A stretch of 64,000 nucleotides of DNA from Zoroaster sp. YZ-2022 (GCA_029582265.1 CM055819.1:6583611-6647610), one strand, 5' to 3'; positions 35,403-48,604 are shown, counted from the stretch's first letter. The notes: generated by a model not told the origin, from the letters alone. Numbers and translations: made by a program.

Positions 35403-35890
35403 TGCAGATGATGAAGAGCACGACATGGAGGGCGAGGAGAATGTGTTGAAGCGCAAGAAAATCAGGACACTTGTGAAACAAGTGATGACAAAAATCGTCA
35501 CGGATCACATCATCAGAATAAGTTATGCAGTTCAACAGAGTCTACCTTGCGAAGGGTGTGAGTTTGATTGGCCAAGGCAGCGGGATCGAGTGTCTGTTTT
35601 ACGGCGAGACCCTGAGTACCACCTGAAGATTTCGTGGATGACCACTTCGAAGAAGCAAGAACAATACATTCAGCGAGCGCGTTTGTGTTGTGTTTGGCGC
35701 AGTAGCACATCACATGTTGGTGTGTTGAAGCTTACGATGGAATGGACGAGGACGTGTACTCTATCATAACTCTGAATGAATGGAACTCTGAACATCAGAA
35801 TGGAACTCTGAACCTTGTTGACACTTTCGACGATAGAAACCGGGAATTCTCCCGTTTCATGTCGAACGAGGTCATGAATTAAATGGACTT
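35403..35890 (+). pseudogene. Second exon of the PC4-gene unit, unknown domain
   Basis: A GTTGCAG acceptor precedes an acidic stretch and a basic KRKKIRTLVKQVM segment. A CEGCEF pair of cysteines follows, with a possible partner His/Cys farther on, which may bind zinc. The frame then slips several times. The C-terminal part is duplicated immediately downstream. I do not recognise the domain. Confidence 0.45.
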
Positions 35891-36450
35891 GTTTAATTGA
35901 ACACTTTGAACAGAACGCAAAGGTTGAAGATGATTATTTTAGTTCATTCATCTGCAATAAGTATTATCAATTTGCCATATGTTGTTGTTGTATTTTGAAG
36001 ATACTAAAGGACACCAAATAATAATTTAATGATTTAATTGTTAAAATCAAGTTTAGTATGAACGTGAGCCATGTTTGTACTGTGACGCAGTAGCACATCA
36101 TGTGGGTGTTGAAGCTTACGATGGAATGGACGAGGACATGGACTCTATCATAACTGATATTCTGAATGAATGGAACTCTGAACCTATGAACATTGTTGAC
36201 ACTTTCTACGATAGAAACTCGACCCTCCTGTTTCATGTCCGGCGTGAACGAGGTCATGGAATTAAATGGACTTGTTTAATTGAACACTTTGAACAGAACG
36301 CAAAGGTTAGAAGACGATTATTTTGTTCATTCATCTGCAATAATTATTATCAATTTGCCATATGTTGTTGTTGTATTTTGAAGATACTAAAGGACACCCA
36401 AATAATAATTTAATGATTTAATTGTTAATTTGAAATCAAGTTTAGTATGA
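35698..36450 (+). repeat. ~370-bp tandem duplication of the 3' exon
   Basis: 35698-36072 and 36088-36450 carry the same coding tail (with YDRNSTLLFHV in the better copy and GHGIKW) and the same 3' flank through AAAGGACACC and a poly(A)-like AATAATAATTTAATG. The second copy has the cleaner frame (36096-36390). Confidence 0.88.
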
Positions 36451-38900
36451 ACGTGGACCCCTTTGAATAAAAAAATAGTTGTTTTATAAGTTACAATGTT
36501 GAGAAAAACATTTTGAGAAATTTCCATACATTCAAAATTTTTGTTGTTAAAACTTTGAACATGTGTTAAACAATTCAAATTGAATGTACGTGATCAGTTG
36601 AAGTTGAATTAAAAAAGTACAGTTATTTGCTTGCTTGAAAAAGAATAACGCTTGTTCTCATACCTTTGTAGTGTTTTTTTTTTTAATTTATTTATATTAT
36701 TTTATATTCCTTAACCTTGCAACGCACTATGACACTTTCAGGTAGAAAGGGGGGGACAACAACGTACAAGACAGACAAAAGAACGCCTGTACATGAAGCT
36801 ATTCAAGTATGATTTGTTAAATTTAATTTTAACACCAACAGCAATCTTTGACATCAATATATTTACAGATGGTTTTATATATTGGTTTTAAATTAGAAAA
36901 CATTTGATAAACTGAAAACATTAGTTATTATTATTATTATTATTATTAATTGTTATTTTAAATTCTAACAAATTCGCCTTTTAGAACATTTTAAGACCGG
37001 AACACTGGCAAATTTAAGCTTCTGAACAACTTAGGAGTTGATGGAACGTGCATTAATCTATAATGGAATAATAAATACCAAAAATAAAAGAGAATTTCTT
37101 TGAGCAACATTTGTTGATGATGTTATGATGATGATTCAAAGTATTAGCGTCTGTTTGAGAATAGGAGTGTTTGGGTGATACGGTTGTCCTCCAATGCTAC
37201 ATATTTGCTTCTTAAATATATGGTCTGGATACTTTTGAAATCGAACATCCTGATTCAACGCAAATCTTCTTCTAATACACTGTAATAAAATACGATACAG
37301 GAAACTTTTCTTGTTTTCATGACCTCAGCTCTTGGCTGCTTTAACTTCTAACTTCTCAATGTTGGAACATTTATCAAAAGTTGACAATGTAGCATGTATT
37401 ACTCGCTCAATTCGGTTAGGTTTAATGAAATTAAAAGGTAATGTTGAAAAATATTGGACAATTTATTTACAATTAATTATGTCTGTATATTTCTTTTGAC
37501 AGGAAACTGGTACTGTTTTACCAAAAACAAATAATAATAATACAAATAAAAAAATAAAAATAACTGGTTAGTAGAGCCTTGCAAGTACAAAGTTACTGAA
37601 CATTACGCACATTATGTGAAATACAAGCACAATTTGTTTTTCTAATTTGCCAGCGATCAGCACTTAATGACAATTGTTCTAAAAAGGAAAAAATAATAAT
37701 CTAGTATGAAATAAATAAAGTTGCATCGCCCGATTTTCGCAAAAACACGAATAGATTGATAAATTTAGAATCTATTTTCTTAACGTTCCATTCGATGCTG
37801 TTTCAAAAACTAGAAACACATACAACTTTTCGCGAATGCCACGCACGCACCATGACAAAAATACATGCAACATGCAAAATTGTGTCTACATATTGCTACG
37901 TGTGATAATATGTCAAACCCAACAATAACTCCGTCTCTGCATCTATACTCGCCTTGGTACTAATTGTTGATGGAAGTTATTATTTTTTCAATATCTAGAA
38001 ATGAAAGTATTTAAATTTCCCGACTAAAGAAAATGTAGCCTTTTAAATGTCTTAATTCAATTATTACCGTAAAAAAATTGGGATGCATTTTTTTTAAATT
38101 AATTTTATTTTTTTATAAACAAATGCGGTAATGGAAAAATTAGGTTCCAGTGTTAAACAAAGACGATTAAATTAACGTAATATCTAATACATTTTCACTC
38201 AAAACAAGTGGTAATAATAATAATAATAATAATATATAATAATAAGGTTCTTATGGATTGAAGGTGTTTCTTTAAGTCAATGATGGTGTTCAATAACCGG
38301 AGGGACAGTGTCAACGCGTTTTCAATTTGTGCCACCCTTATGTTTTCCTGTCTCATAAGCCATATGTCATTCTTCCTGCATAATTCGGTTACACAAGAGT
38401 GACCCAAGGATTCTTAGTTAAAAGCTATAACATATATTTTCAAATATTAATATGTATTAATTGTATTGTATTATATTTTCCCCAAATCTGAAACAAAACC
38501 CCTTTACCCGTTCAATAATAATAATAATAATAATAATCGCACTTGAAGGAGTGTTAAGGCAAAACATACTCTTTTCACTGTTTGATTTACAAAGAAAATA
38601 TATATTTGGCAGCGCAATTAATGTTAGCTTTGATTCTGAAGAGTTCCTAAGAAAATTCTGTCTTTCTTTGCCATTTAAAATTAAAGTGATCATTTGTTTT
38701 GATAATATCAATAAATACATACATTTCCTAAAGTCCTTGTATAGTGGACAAAAAAAAAATAATAATAATAATTTTCTGATTTCTGATTCAACATCAACAG
38801 TGACAGTGTGGGCAAATTCTTCCTGACTGACTGAATCTTTGACCAATTATTTCCCCTGTTTCAATAAACAGCTTGTGTGAATTAAAAGCATCTAAATGGG
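36451..38900. other. AT-rich interior of the polymerase element, no recognisable gene
   Basis: Several ATT/AAT runs (36926-36950, 38211-38245, 38515-38537) and low-complexity sequence. Frames here owe their length to microsatellites. A TATA-like GTATAAGG near 38918 followed by ACTCAAAACTC echoes the sequence after the TATA box at 34564 and might mark a second promoter. Confidence 0.4.
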
Positions 38901-39749
38901 CGGAGCATGGAATGATGTATAAGGATGAATTATTATCACAATACGAAATATAACTCAAAACTCAAATTTTATTTTCACGCACGGTAAGTCCTGAGCTTGT
39001 TTCTCTGGTTAGGGATTATTTCTGGACTCATAGTAATCTATCAGACCCAGTTAGAAAATGAACAAGTTCTCGTTATTGCATAACAAACATATCTAGTACC
39101 GGTACAGTTAATAAAGAATAAACATTCATTTTTATGCAGAACATCATTTTGTACTTACATACTGAAATACCTGAAATGATGAAGGGACCTCGTATAATAA
39201 ATAAAATACACAAAAATAAATAAATAATTAAAAACATCGCTGGTATATACATGTAGATAAAGTCAAGCACATTTTTATACATAAATTATTAAGGTTAAGC
39301 ACTTAGACCCCAAAAATATAATGTCATAATCCTTCTTGGTCTCTGGCACCGCATGAAAATCTCCTGGTTGGTGACAATTTTTTCATAGGAAATATCCTAT
39401 TGTGTATCGCTACATGTATTCATTCATGTACAAGTTTGGTGGCTACCACCATGGAGGAAGGCTCTCCATGGGTATACATTATAATCCCTGTATATCGATA
39501 ATCCACCGCCCAAACATTAAGGCGACTGCTAAGTAAATGGTTTCAAAGTTTATCGATCGATAGGATTATGGATGTCTGGTGTCCATACCCATCAACACAT
39601 ACTTGTAGCATAGTAGTTCCAAATATAATACAAGCATTTTGAATACAGGCATCATGTACATTGTGTATATCCATTGTCTCTTAACTCCTTCCCCAAAATC
39701 AATTTTAAATCAAACTACATGTTTTTTTTAACTCTTATAAATCACAGAG

Positions 39750-42700
39750 GAATGGTTGATTACCGTCGTCCGCGGCTACCTTACGTTTGGGGTACAGGTA
39801 GGTGAATGCAGATTTTCGCTGCTCGTCAGGTGTACATGTTGTTATCATGCATGCGGAAACCTCTGTTTATACCACCATCCCCACGTGCCGAGTCTCCAAC
39901 ACTTGCACATGTACTTCTCTCTTCGTGATATCGTTTGTGTCTGTTTGTTAAGTCCCCTTGTCCTCAGCTGATCTTATCGATTGTTACCAAAGCAGTAATA
40001 CGTCTTGGTTGCAGAGCGATGCCGTCTCCTCCACACTCAACCTTAAATAAGCCGCTTCAGGGGTGCGTCGATCTATAGGCTTTTTGCTCATCTGGCATCA
40101 CGGGGAAACGAGAGATGTTTCTCCATCTGGGTAAATTCGTTTGCATTTCTGGTTTTACGTCGTCGTCTAGTGTTTTCCCGCAGAGATAGCGAGGTATGTC
40201 GAGTCATATCCATTTGACAAAAGTTGGAAGTCTGACCGATCAATGAACTTCAACAAAAAGTCGAAGTAAACCGCAGCATCCTCAGCTTAGCGTATTGGTA
40301 TACAAAAAATCCTATGTTGCAGGGGTAGGTTTAGCTGGATGCTCTCTTTTGTCATGCATGTCGACCTCGTACATGCTCATCGCCGACCGTCGTGAAGGGC
40401 GGGGAAGCGAGGAGTTATTTACCAACCGTGAAGCCCCGTGTGTCATCGCAAACTTGATCGTTGACGTGACGCTCCTGATTCGTCCTGCATGTCTTCCCAT
40501 AGGGCAGAGTTACCGAGCAGCTTAAGCCAATTGTATCTGGCATATTATACACTGTAAAATACAGTAATTTTACGCCGAAAGTTTGTAAATTTTAGCGGTG
40601 AATTACACTGTAATCATCCCTTTCTCATTGTTTTACGGCCCGAAACCCCGGGTATTATGGCTGCTCCATTGCACTCTGGGATATATCCAATATGTAAATG
40701 AACCGACCTTACTTGACATAGTTTGCTTTGCGTCGATCATTTCCAATGTTTAAATATGTAAAATGGGGAAGATGATTTAAGCGCCATTTCAAATAATTTA
40801 TTGTTAATTTTATGATTAAAAGGTAGGATTTTTGATGTTCTTTTTCTTATGTTTATATAAAAAGTACATTCGTAAAATTTAAAATATTGAAATATAGATT
40901 ATAATTGCAATTGCGGCCACCATGACTAAAAGAAATTTCGAAAAAGACAGGTATATATAACGGATACACATGTTCTCAGGCCAAAACTGTTCGAAGAGGA
41001 TCAGGAGGTTGAAAAGAACCAGACTACGTGTTGCCGTGTAGGTAAGTGAAAGACATTGTGTACAATATAAACAACTGTATTGATCAATTTCCAAATTCCA
41101 ATATCTGGCAGATCCATCCCCATTAGCAGATGCAGCGTTCCATCCCATACAAAATCCCGTTAAAAATGGCTAGCACATTTGTAAAACTTCCACCGTAAAA
41201 TGTACGGTGCCTTATCTGGTATTGTAGTAATTGTATAAAAATCGGTAAAAAAGTATTAAAATTACGGTCAATACCTGAAATACGTTACCCGTAGTATTAA
41301 TGACTTTTTCACCGTAAAAATAATGTATTTTAACGTAAATGATACGGTCCACATAAAAATACATGTTAGAAAGGTGGCAAAATCGTTGGCACGACTTTCG
41401 ACTGTAAATTTACGGTAATATTGCAGTGCAATCAGACTTACTCGAATCGCACTATCCCAGCCCGTCTCAGTTCAAGCGACTCAAAGGACAGCGTTTCAAA
41501 AGCTCTAGAAGCACTTGTTGGGTGATACTCGATGACCTCATACATGGTCAGTCGAGCATTAAACCGTGCTGAAGGCACTCCATCTCAGAAGTAGGTGGAA
41601 AAGCGTTTATGTAAGCATGATTGGAGCCAAACATGCTCCCCAATCAGGCTTCGACGAGGTGAAGTTTTCATCAGATCCTTCCTCGTTCCGGCAAATTCCG
41701 CACGTGTGTTCACCGATGTCTCATCTCGGCTTATATTAATTGTTCTTGAAGATAGGCGGCATGTCGGCTTGAAGTGCTCCTCCAAATGGGTTGCACCGAA
41801 TGTCACATTCCGCAAGTCCGAACATCGACTGATCAAGAACGGCCTGCTTGCTCATCTCTCGTTCCAGGTCATCGGTCTTCTGGCGATGATGGGGTAGGCG
41901 TACGGACGCTAGCCAGTACGGCATGCCGGCAGGGCAGGATTCTCTTTTGTGCGCTTCATACCAATCATCACAATTCCCACATTTCAACCAGATGACAGGC
42001 TACATTATGTAGGCGGAAGTCTCGCTTGTCTGGGGCCAGAAGATCTTTGTTTGGCATCTGTCTGACAGCCAGATTGAAGTCTCTCGTGTTGAGGGACAAA
42101 GGATGCCCATGCCAAAAACAAATCATGGAACTGGAAGACTGTTGTGACTTATGTTGTACCCGTTCACGGGGAATTTTTCGATGGGCAACGATGCGGTATT
42201 CGGTGAAATGTTAAATCCGGTGGCGGATAGGATGTGTACACCCCGGACTCGAGACCCTCCCATTCAAATCCACCTCTGCTGCCATCACCCTCGTCGCAGA
42301 CCGGATTTGAGGTTTGGAAGTCGTTTCCGGATTTTCTTCTGCGAATACTCGAATGGCATATACATATGTCATCAGGGGACCAGAGGTACAGTTTTGGTCG
42401 CTGGCGTCGAACCCAACAACTCTTTGGCAAGATTTGGCGTCCACCGGGCATGACAGTCTTCTGTCGCTCATCGTAGCGGTGAAAAACAATGGAGGACCAC
42501 CCACAATGTTGTTTCTTAGTAGGGTAATGCATCCTTGTTCTTCTCTGCTCGAGAGAGAGAAAAATAGACTTCTCATGTGAGAGACAAGTCAGAACATGTA
42601 CTGTAGAGAAAGCCCCAGCAGGGAGAGATAGTTGCTAATTTGGAACATGTCCATTCCTTGTCTTTATTGGTAGAATTGAACATTTTCTGATGGCTCGAGA

Positions 42701-45175
42701 AATGGGACAACGTCGCGGTTAAAATTTGTACCATACCAGAGAAAATCTCTATGGTGCTCATCTTTAAGGTCTTTCCCCACATATATTGACGACAAGCATT
42801 GTAGTCGCCTGGCATTGGCGTGTTTCCGCTCTTAAGTTTACAAAAGTAAAGTCTCCGTGAGGAGAGTAGTTCTGGTGGCGTCTCAGCTTTGTTCTAGGGT
42901 CGTCCATCCACCTGCAAATGGGGAAATACCCTTTTTTTTCACAGCAGTCATAGGCCTTCAAGAATTTGGCGTAGCTGCGGCCGTTCCAAAAGTAGTCGTG
43001 ATGTCATGTCGAGGAATTGTCGCGAAGTGTCTTGTGTGGTCTTGACGGCCATGTAGGTTCCTGTCCTTTGATAATGAAGTCAATGGGATCCGATGCGCTG
43101 TAACTCTGAGTACAAGAATATCGTTTGACGAGAGTTGAAATCGTAAAGAACCTGAGTTGGAAGCCAAGAACCGGCAATTTATCAATGTAAACCTCTCCAG
43201 TTCTTTTCTTCTTCCAGCTTTTCCAGGGGGGTTTTCTTGTGGGTTGCTTCTTCCGTAGCTTTCGCATCATGGCGTCGTTTCTGCGCTGCGGTGTGTCAAT
43301 CGTTTTCACTTATAAATCAGGCTCGTCATAATTTCCTGAACACCCCTCAAACTTTTCCAGCAGGCATGTGGTAGAGCGGACTCACTGATCTGCTGGAGGC
43401 AACCACTCATCATTTCATCTTGAAACTAGGTATTGGAGTTCTTGTGTCACGAAACATCGGGGAGTGCTTCTGAAGTCTGGGACATTGCTTGCAACACTGA
43501 CGTCAGCAAAAGTACGTGCTGACGTTCCCAGTGCAGCTTGTCTGTTTTGGGCTGGTTTTCTTGGTACAGGCTGAAAGTAGCTTCTCAAAGTCCAAATATT
43601 GCGCGGTATGGTAGTACCGATTATCTTTGTTCACCTCGATCCCTTCTCTCGGCCCAAACCTGTCAGAATACAGTGCGGGTATGTGATAGGCACCACTGGG
43701 AGGAATTGGTGCCTTTTACATATCTGTATCGTAGGTGACTTCGTGTCGATGCAGATTATTTGACCGGGTGAATGCAGTGTTACACTTGTGTGCAGGTGTA
43801 ACACCGGCTACTTTTTCCGGTCCCGGACGTAAGAAAAGTGTCGGCCACATAAGTTGGTCAGGGTCAGGCGTTGTAGCGACGGCACTCCGTCTTACCAATT
43901 CTGCGAAGATATGGCGATGTGGTTCGTCGTGCTGTTCTGCCCGACCGGATCTCCATCTTGTTCCTCGTCAATCTCCGCAGGGATGAGTGAATCAAGACAT
44001 ACAAGTTGACCTTAGTTATTTCTTCCAGCTGGAGATAGGTCGTCTAGGCGATGTCCCCCGGCAGCCTGTTTACCCACCTGTCTCATCACGCTTATACTCT
44101 TCGATCAGGGGTTTGGGTTGGCCTTTCCAAGGCCCCGGATGTCGGCCTCGATGCAACGCCAGGGCATCGGAAAAACAATGCTTGTCGTTGGAACGCCTGA
44201 CCATCTCTGTAATTCTTTTCACGCAATTTGACAAGCCTCTTCGTTGTTTTTTGACAAAGGCAGGAAGATCTTCTGTTGTGCACCCAAATTGGAAAATGCC
44301 CTAAGCTTGTTGACGACGGTTAACCGTCGTATTGCGGTGACGTGTTGGCAACGGTCCATTTCGTCCGGTCGCTGCAGCGTACCAAAATGAAGCACATATC
44401 AGCTTCCGGACTTGCCTAACCTAGGGTGGTCGAGATCCTCTGGGATGATATAAACGCAGGCGACGGGAAAAGGCGGGCGTTGGCTTGTGAAATTTGCATG
44501 GGAAGTACCTTTAATGATCCTGTCTCGGTATGTCTCAACACAACACCGAAGGAGAGGTTCACCTTCGCCCAGCATCGAAGGCGTTGAAAAAAACCAGCAA
44601 GGGCATCTTCAACGGTGAAACCACGAAGGCCAAACATTCGGAAATTATATATCCTGAATTGAGCAGCAGCCGGTTGAATGATGAAGCCTGCATGCGCGAC
44701 AGTTGGTCTGCACCTAGCAACCTGACGATCTCTGCAGCCTCCTCATCCATCAAGTACCATTCATCATACACAAATTGGGTCCTCTGAAGGTCATCCCGTT
44801 GATCTGGGGGCTGTTGAGCGATTTGGGGATAGGGGTTCTGGGTGGTGGCAGGGGGGCTTCCACAGGTGGTGGGTACATGTATGCTTAGTGGTGTTGGAAG
44901 AGGTGCTATCTAGTTGGATGGTCGCCCCAGTTTATCTATCCTATGTCTATCTTAGACCGTCCATTCGACTGAAGGATTTTCATAGGTTGAACAGGGACAA
45001 AGCTTGATGTTTTTAGTGTTTTCTTTTCATGCCGCTTTTTGGGTGTCGGTGCGCGTGAACGTTTTTTCAGTGTGAACAGGACAAAGCTTGATGATGTTTT
45101 TTTGTGTTTCTTTTCATGCCGCTTTAGGCTGTCTGTGCGCGTAAATGTTTTTTTTCTGGCCAGTGTGAACACTGG
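39750..45175 (-). pseudogene. Family-B DNA polymerase with N-terminal zinc fingers, multiply frameshifted
   Basis: Read leftward. 45170-44990 has degraded C2H2 repeats (KTFTRTDSLKRHEKKH). 44780-44400 is an N-terminal block with GFTVEDALAGFF and VNLSFGVVLRHTETGSLK. Near 43760 another finger has FTRSNNLHRHE. 43300-42000 is the exonuclease-side region with KKGYFP, then NNIVGGP near 42500. 41890-41460 leads into the palm with PPIFKN and ISRDE. The motif-B region KLLGNS lies near 40525, cut off by an 880-bp insertion (40550-41428). A motif-C-like D-x-D-S region followed by TYLAIS lies near 40205, and a C-terminal block with YYCFG near 39995. The order and spacing match long PolB proteins of metazoan mobile elements. 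More than ten frame changes make it inactive. A possible upstream start is the ATG at 46541. Confidence 0.85.
40550..41428. mobile_element. ~880-bp MITE-like insertion in the polymerase gene
   Basis: Ends are inverted, CACTGTAAAATACAG and its imperfect inverse, with related ACGGT/GTAAA motifs inside. It separates two adjacent coding blocks of the polymerase, so it inserted after the gene existed. No clear target duplication. Confidence 0.7.
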
Positions 45176-45356
45176 AAAAGATTATTGGTGGAAACATCAT
45201 TCTGCAAGAAAAAATAATAATAATAATGATAGTCAAAATAGTGCCGGGCCTTGTATAAAACATTTTGATAATTTAAGTTTATAAAGATCATTCAAAATTA
45301 CCAGTCTCCGAAGTTTCACTCACCATATTGGAAACTCGAGGTCGTGCCGCCAATCT

Positions 45357-45537
45357 TCTTCAGCCACACGGGGGAAGGAGACGATGGTACGTTCAGCCAC
45401 GCCACACAGGAGTGAGGATGCTGGTACGTCTTCAGCCACACGGGGAGAGACGCTGGTATGTCTTCAGCCACATCGGGAGCAGACGCTGGTACATCTTCAG
45501 CTACACACGGGAGAGGACGCTGGTACGTCTTCAGGAG
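45357..45537. repeat. ~36-bp minisatellite, five units
   Basis: Units share TCTTCAGCCACACGGG and ACGCTGGTACG. The Pro/Ala/Val repeat encoded on the - strand is a by-product of the array. Confidence 0.9.
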
Positions 45538-45606
45538 AATCTTCGTCAATACACTTTACATGAAACAAAATAATAAAATAAAATACGCCTATATTAATAT
45601 TTAAAA

Positions 45607-45644
<38 letters not shown>

Positions 45645-45660
45645 CCACCATCATCATCCA
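45607..45660. repeat. (ATC)n microsatellite
   Basis: About 17 ATC/CAT triplets; poly-Asp on the - strand. Confidence 0.95.
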
Positions 45661-46670
45661 CCAATTTACCATTGGTTCGGGCTTGCTCAGATTCTTCATA
45701 GCACTGTCTGAACGCATCACTTGGACGGACAGCCCACACAAACGGGACTGTCTCTCCTCTTCCCATTATGAAATAATAAACAATACAATAATCAATACAA
45801 TACACAATGTACTATACATCTTTCCTGCCATCCTAAAACTTCAGTAAAAGTTTTCCTTTTTAATAGACCCTTCCCCTTACATCCCTAAAATAAACATTTA
45901 TAAAATAAATAAATAAATATATTAAATAAATAGCGTAACCCCACCTCTATGCATTCAAAATAGCAAAATGAAGGGCGCCCTCATTTGGAAAATTTTTTAC
46001 GACAGAGCTATACCTACCATTCTTGACCAAAAAATAATGGTAACGTAACCTACCCCACACCCTTTTTAAGCGTATCAAATTATATCAACATGCCCACACC
46101 CGTACTCACACCTCTTACTAAATATTTAAAAAACAACAATAGACTGAATAATAATAGCCAAATATCCTGGTGTCGTGTAGGTCAGACTGTTTACAATCGT
46201 TAATAGATTTTATGTGATGATGAGTTGTCTCATCTACAAGAAAATAAGCAAAGAAAAGAAAACGAAATCTTCCTACCTCATCAGAAGAACGGTTCGCGTC
46301 TTCTCCTAACAGTTCATCTGCTATTTGTTGGATCAGCCTCCTGTTGCGTGATGCACGGTAGGATGTGGACTGTTAAGGCCAGTATTCATCTTTCAGCAGC
46401 TCCGTTATCAGCTATCCGTTGCATAGCTTCTTGCTGCGACAGCGTTGAATCTGACGACCGAAATAGCACAATTCGTTAGTTCATTTCATCTAGTTCAGAT
46501 GATGGTGATCGGGACTAAAAAAATTCATTTCTGCTATCCATCTTTGCTTTGATTTATCTGCCAGATGATATCTACACAGTCTATGCTTTACATAAGCAAC
46601 GCAAAAAGTGATTGCATAACGCACGATGTTGTCTCATTGTTGTTGAAAAAACAATGATGCAACAAACATA
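45661..46670. other. Right interior of the polymerase element; possible polymerase 5' exon
   Basis: On the - strand an ATG at 46541 starts a few codons, and a QQEAMQRIADNGAAER stretch lies near 46437-46385, but stops intervene. The rest is AT-rich with no recognised gene. Confidence 0.35.
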
Positions 46671-47339
46671 AACAATGCGCAAACATTCAACCAATCAACG
46701 ATGTCCTGAAATCATCATGTGACAGCAGCTTGCGCACTACTCCCTCCACCACACAAACTGCACACCTCCACGCGCGCCCAGACGTCTCAACCAGTATTTT
46801 GAGGAGGAGGAGCATGAGGAGGAGCAGTGCAGTGAGTGTTCCGCATTACGACCAACATTGAGGAGGAGGGAGCACATCACCGCGCGCCCAGACGTGTCTC
46901 ACGCGCGCGCCCAGACGTGTCTCTAAATCCAGTATTTGAGGAGGAGCAATGGAGTATGTGTACAGTGTGGAGGGAGAGTAAGTATTTTGTGTGCAGTTTG
47001 TAGGAGGGAGAAAGTGCAGCAGTGGTATTTTGTGTGCAGTTTGTGTGGAGGGAGAAAGTGCAGTTGTGTGCAGTATTTTGTGTAGCACACTTTTTTATTT
47101 GGCCGAAAATGACGTCATAATTTTTTAAATACTGACATGATGTCATAAAAAATTCAACTGCAGCAAATCAGTCCTCTTGTTGGAGGAGGGAGGGACGAGG
47201 GGGATTTAGACGTTGTTTTTCTTTCCCAAAACCCAGTACTTTTGAGGGGGGAAAAAAAAAAAAAAAAAAAAAATACAAAATTGGGAAAAAACTGATTTGC
47301 CCTTTTTTGCACACACCCCCCCACCCCCCCCTTAAAAAT
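46671..47339. repeat. Right long terminal inverted repeat
   Basis: Inverse of 33242-34508 in shortened form. It has fewer GTGTGCAGTTTGTGTGGAGG units, CGTCTCA-containing spacers and a TGACGTCAT near 47109. The last 130 bp contain A-, C- and G-runs that look like consensus errors. Confidence 0.85.
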
Positions 47340-48477
47340 ATTTTGCCAAATATTTGTGTACAACCTGAAATGTAAAAACAATGTAGAATTTGTTTTCAAA
47401 TTTAAAAAGACAATTTATACAACAAGGGAGATGCTTACTTGTGTTCATTGTCAATTTATCATTATATTTTTTGTTTATTATAAACTTGAGTTGAAAGTAG
47501 CAGGCCCATATTATAAATAAACAGTTTCCTGTATTGTATAAAATATGCAGTCCATCAGTTAAATTTATTTTTGTACAAGACTTAATACAAAGACATAAAT
47601 ACCAATGTTAGCTTCATCTAAATTCAGAATTTAAAGGCTGTTTTCCATAAAACAAAAATGAAAAGGGCAAGAATTATCAGATTTGAGATCAAGGGGATGT
47701 AATTACACATTTAATTTTGTTTGAATTGTCAATTGGCTAATTACAACTCAGGCCTTTGGGAATTATTTACTTTTTGACAACTGTTCTGTTGAGGGTAGGG
47801 GAAGAGGGAGTTACAGGATGCAAGCTTTCTTGCAACTTTATCATGTAGTAGTTATGACATAAGCTGTATTGTTTCTTCTCCACCCAACTACTATAATGGC
47901 TGTGCTTTTGAGTAGACCCCAGATACCTGATACACAACATAGATGAAATGCACAATTATTAGCCAACTTTTCATTATGTTCCATGTAGGGAAATTATTTA
48001 CAACCTGGAAATGGGAATATCAGGAATGTAAAGACTTTTCCCTTCTCACAGGGTAACTTTTCCTTGGTAAAGTTAGAAAACAAAAAAAGGGGGAAAATGT
48101 GTATATGCTCTCCATGCTTGGTCGTTCCTTAGTAACCCCCAGCCCCCCCCAATCAATTTAACCCCCACTTCCTGTCCTTTGAATTTGCAGCTAAGCTTAA
48201 TCCAGTTACTATACATGTAGTCCCTTCTACCATAAATCAACCTTTGACTTTATTCCCCTAAATAACTGAAGAAGTTGATCTGGCTACCTACAACCCTGGC
48301 AAACTATTTACAGGAGGTGTTTTACATGTTGATTTGGTCATCTAGCATTGTTATTGAAAAGCATGTTGGGGGCTAGTGTCAATATCATTATGCATATTTA
48401 TCTAAGTAGTACCATGTTTGCAGGAGGCATGATTATCCCCATGTAACTATCTCTATGTTTAATAGTAAAAGAAGCCT

Positions 48478-48604
48478 CATTAGAAGAACCAGTGGTGAGA
48501 TAACTGAAGTTTATCAGAGTATCGATCATCATCATCCCCTGAAGACAATCGGAGTAATAATTGACTGAAAGTAATGTCACTGCCAGTTCTTTTCAGAACC
48601 AATG
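48478..48604. repeat. Penelope-type hairpin, copy in element B
   Basis: Reverse-complement counterpart of 6124-6262 with AGAACCAGTGGTGAGATAAC at one end and GTTCTTTTCAGAACC at the other. Confidence 0.75.

Larger units (their letters stand above)
33242..47339. mobile_element. ~14-kb long-TIR element encoding a family-B DNA polymerase and a PC4-like protein
   Basis: Copy A reads straight through CAGACATTTTGCC near 7365. In copy B the same words are separated by 14.1 kb, which fixes the ends to within a few bases. ATT is shared by both edges, so the target duplication may be 3 bp, although the right edge lies in poor sequence. The ends are long inverted repeats (33242-34508 and 46671-47339). 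Inside are a TATA box and a PC4-like frame reading rightward, and a polymerase gene reading leftward from the other end. All frames are broken, so the copy is dead. Polintons/adintoviruses share protein-primed PolB and long TIRs, but no integrase, ATPase, protease or capsid was recognised. Confidence 0.8.

Noticed and set aside
38461..38846. 121- and 129-codon frames on opposite strands
   Set aside because: Both run through (AAT)n microsatellites and have no recognisable domain.
36451..39750. Integrase, packaging ATPase or capsid gene of a Polinton
   Set aside because: I looked for zinc-binding H-H-C-C, Walker A and jelly-roll-sized frames and found none; sequence is AT-rich and low complexity.
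41595..44304. Many + strand frames of 60-105 codons
   Set aside because: They lie opposite the decayed polymerase gene, and only the - strand shows conserved polymerase motifs.
45497..45805. Acidic poly-Asp protein
   Set aside because: The acidic run is an (ATC)n microsatellite and the flanks show no domain.
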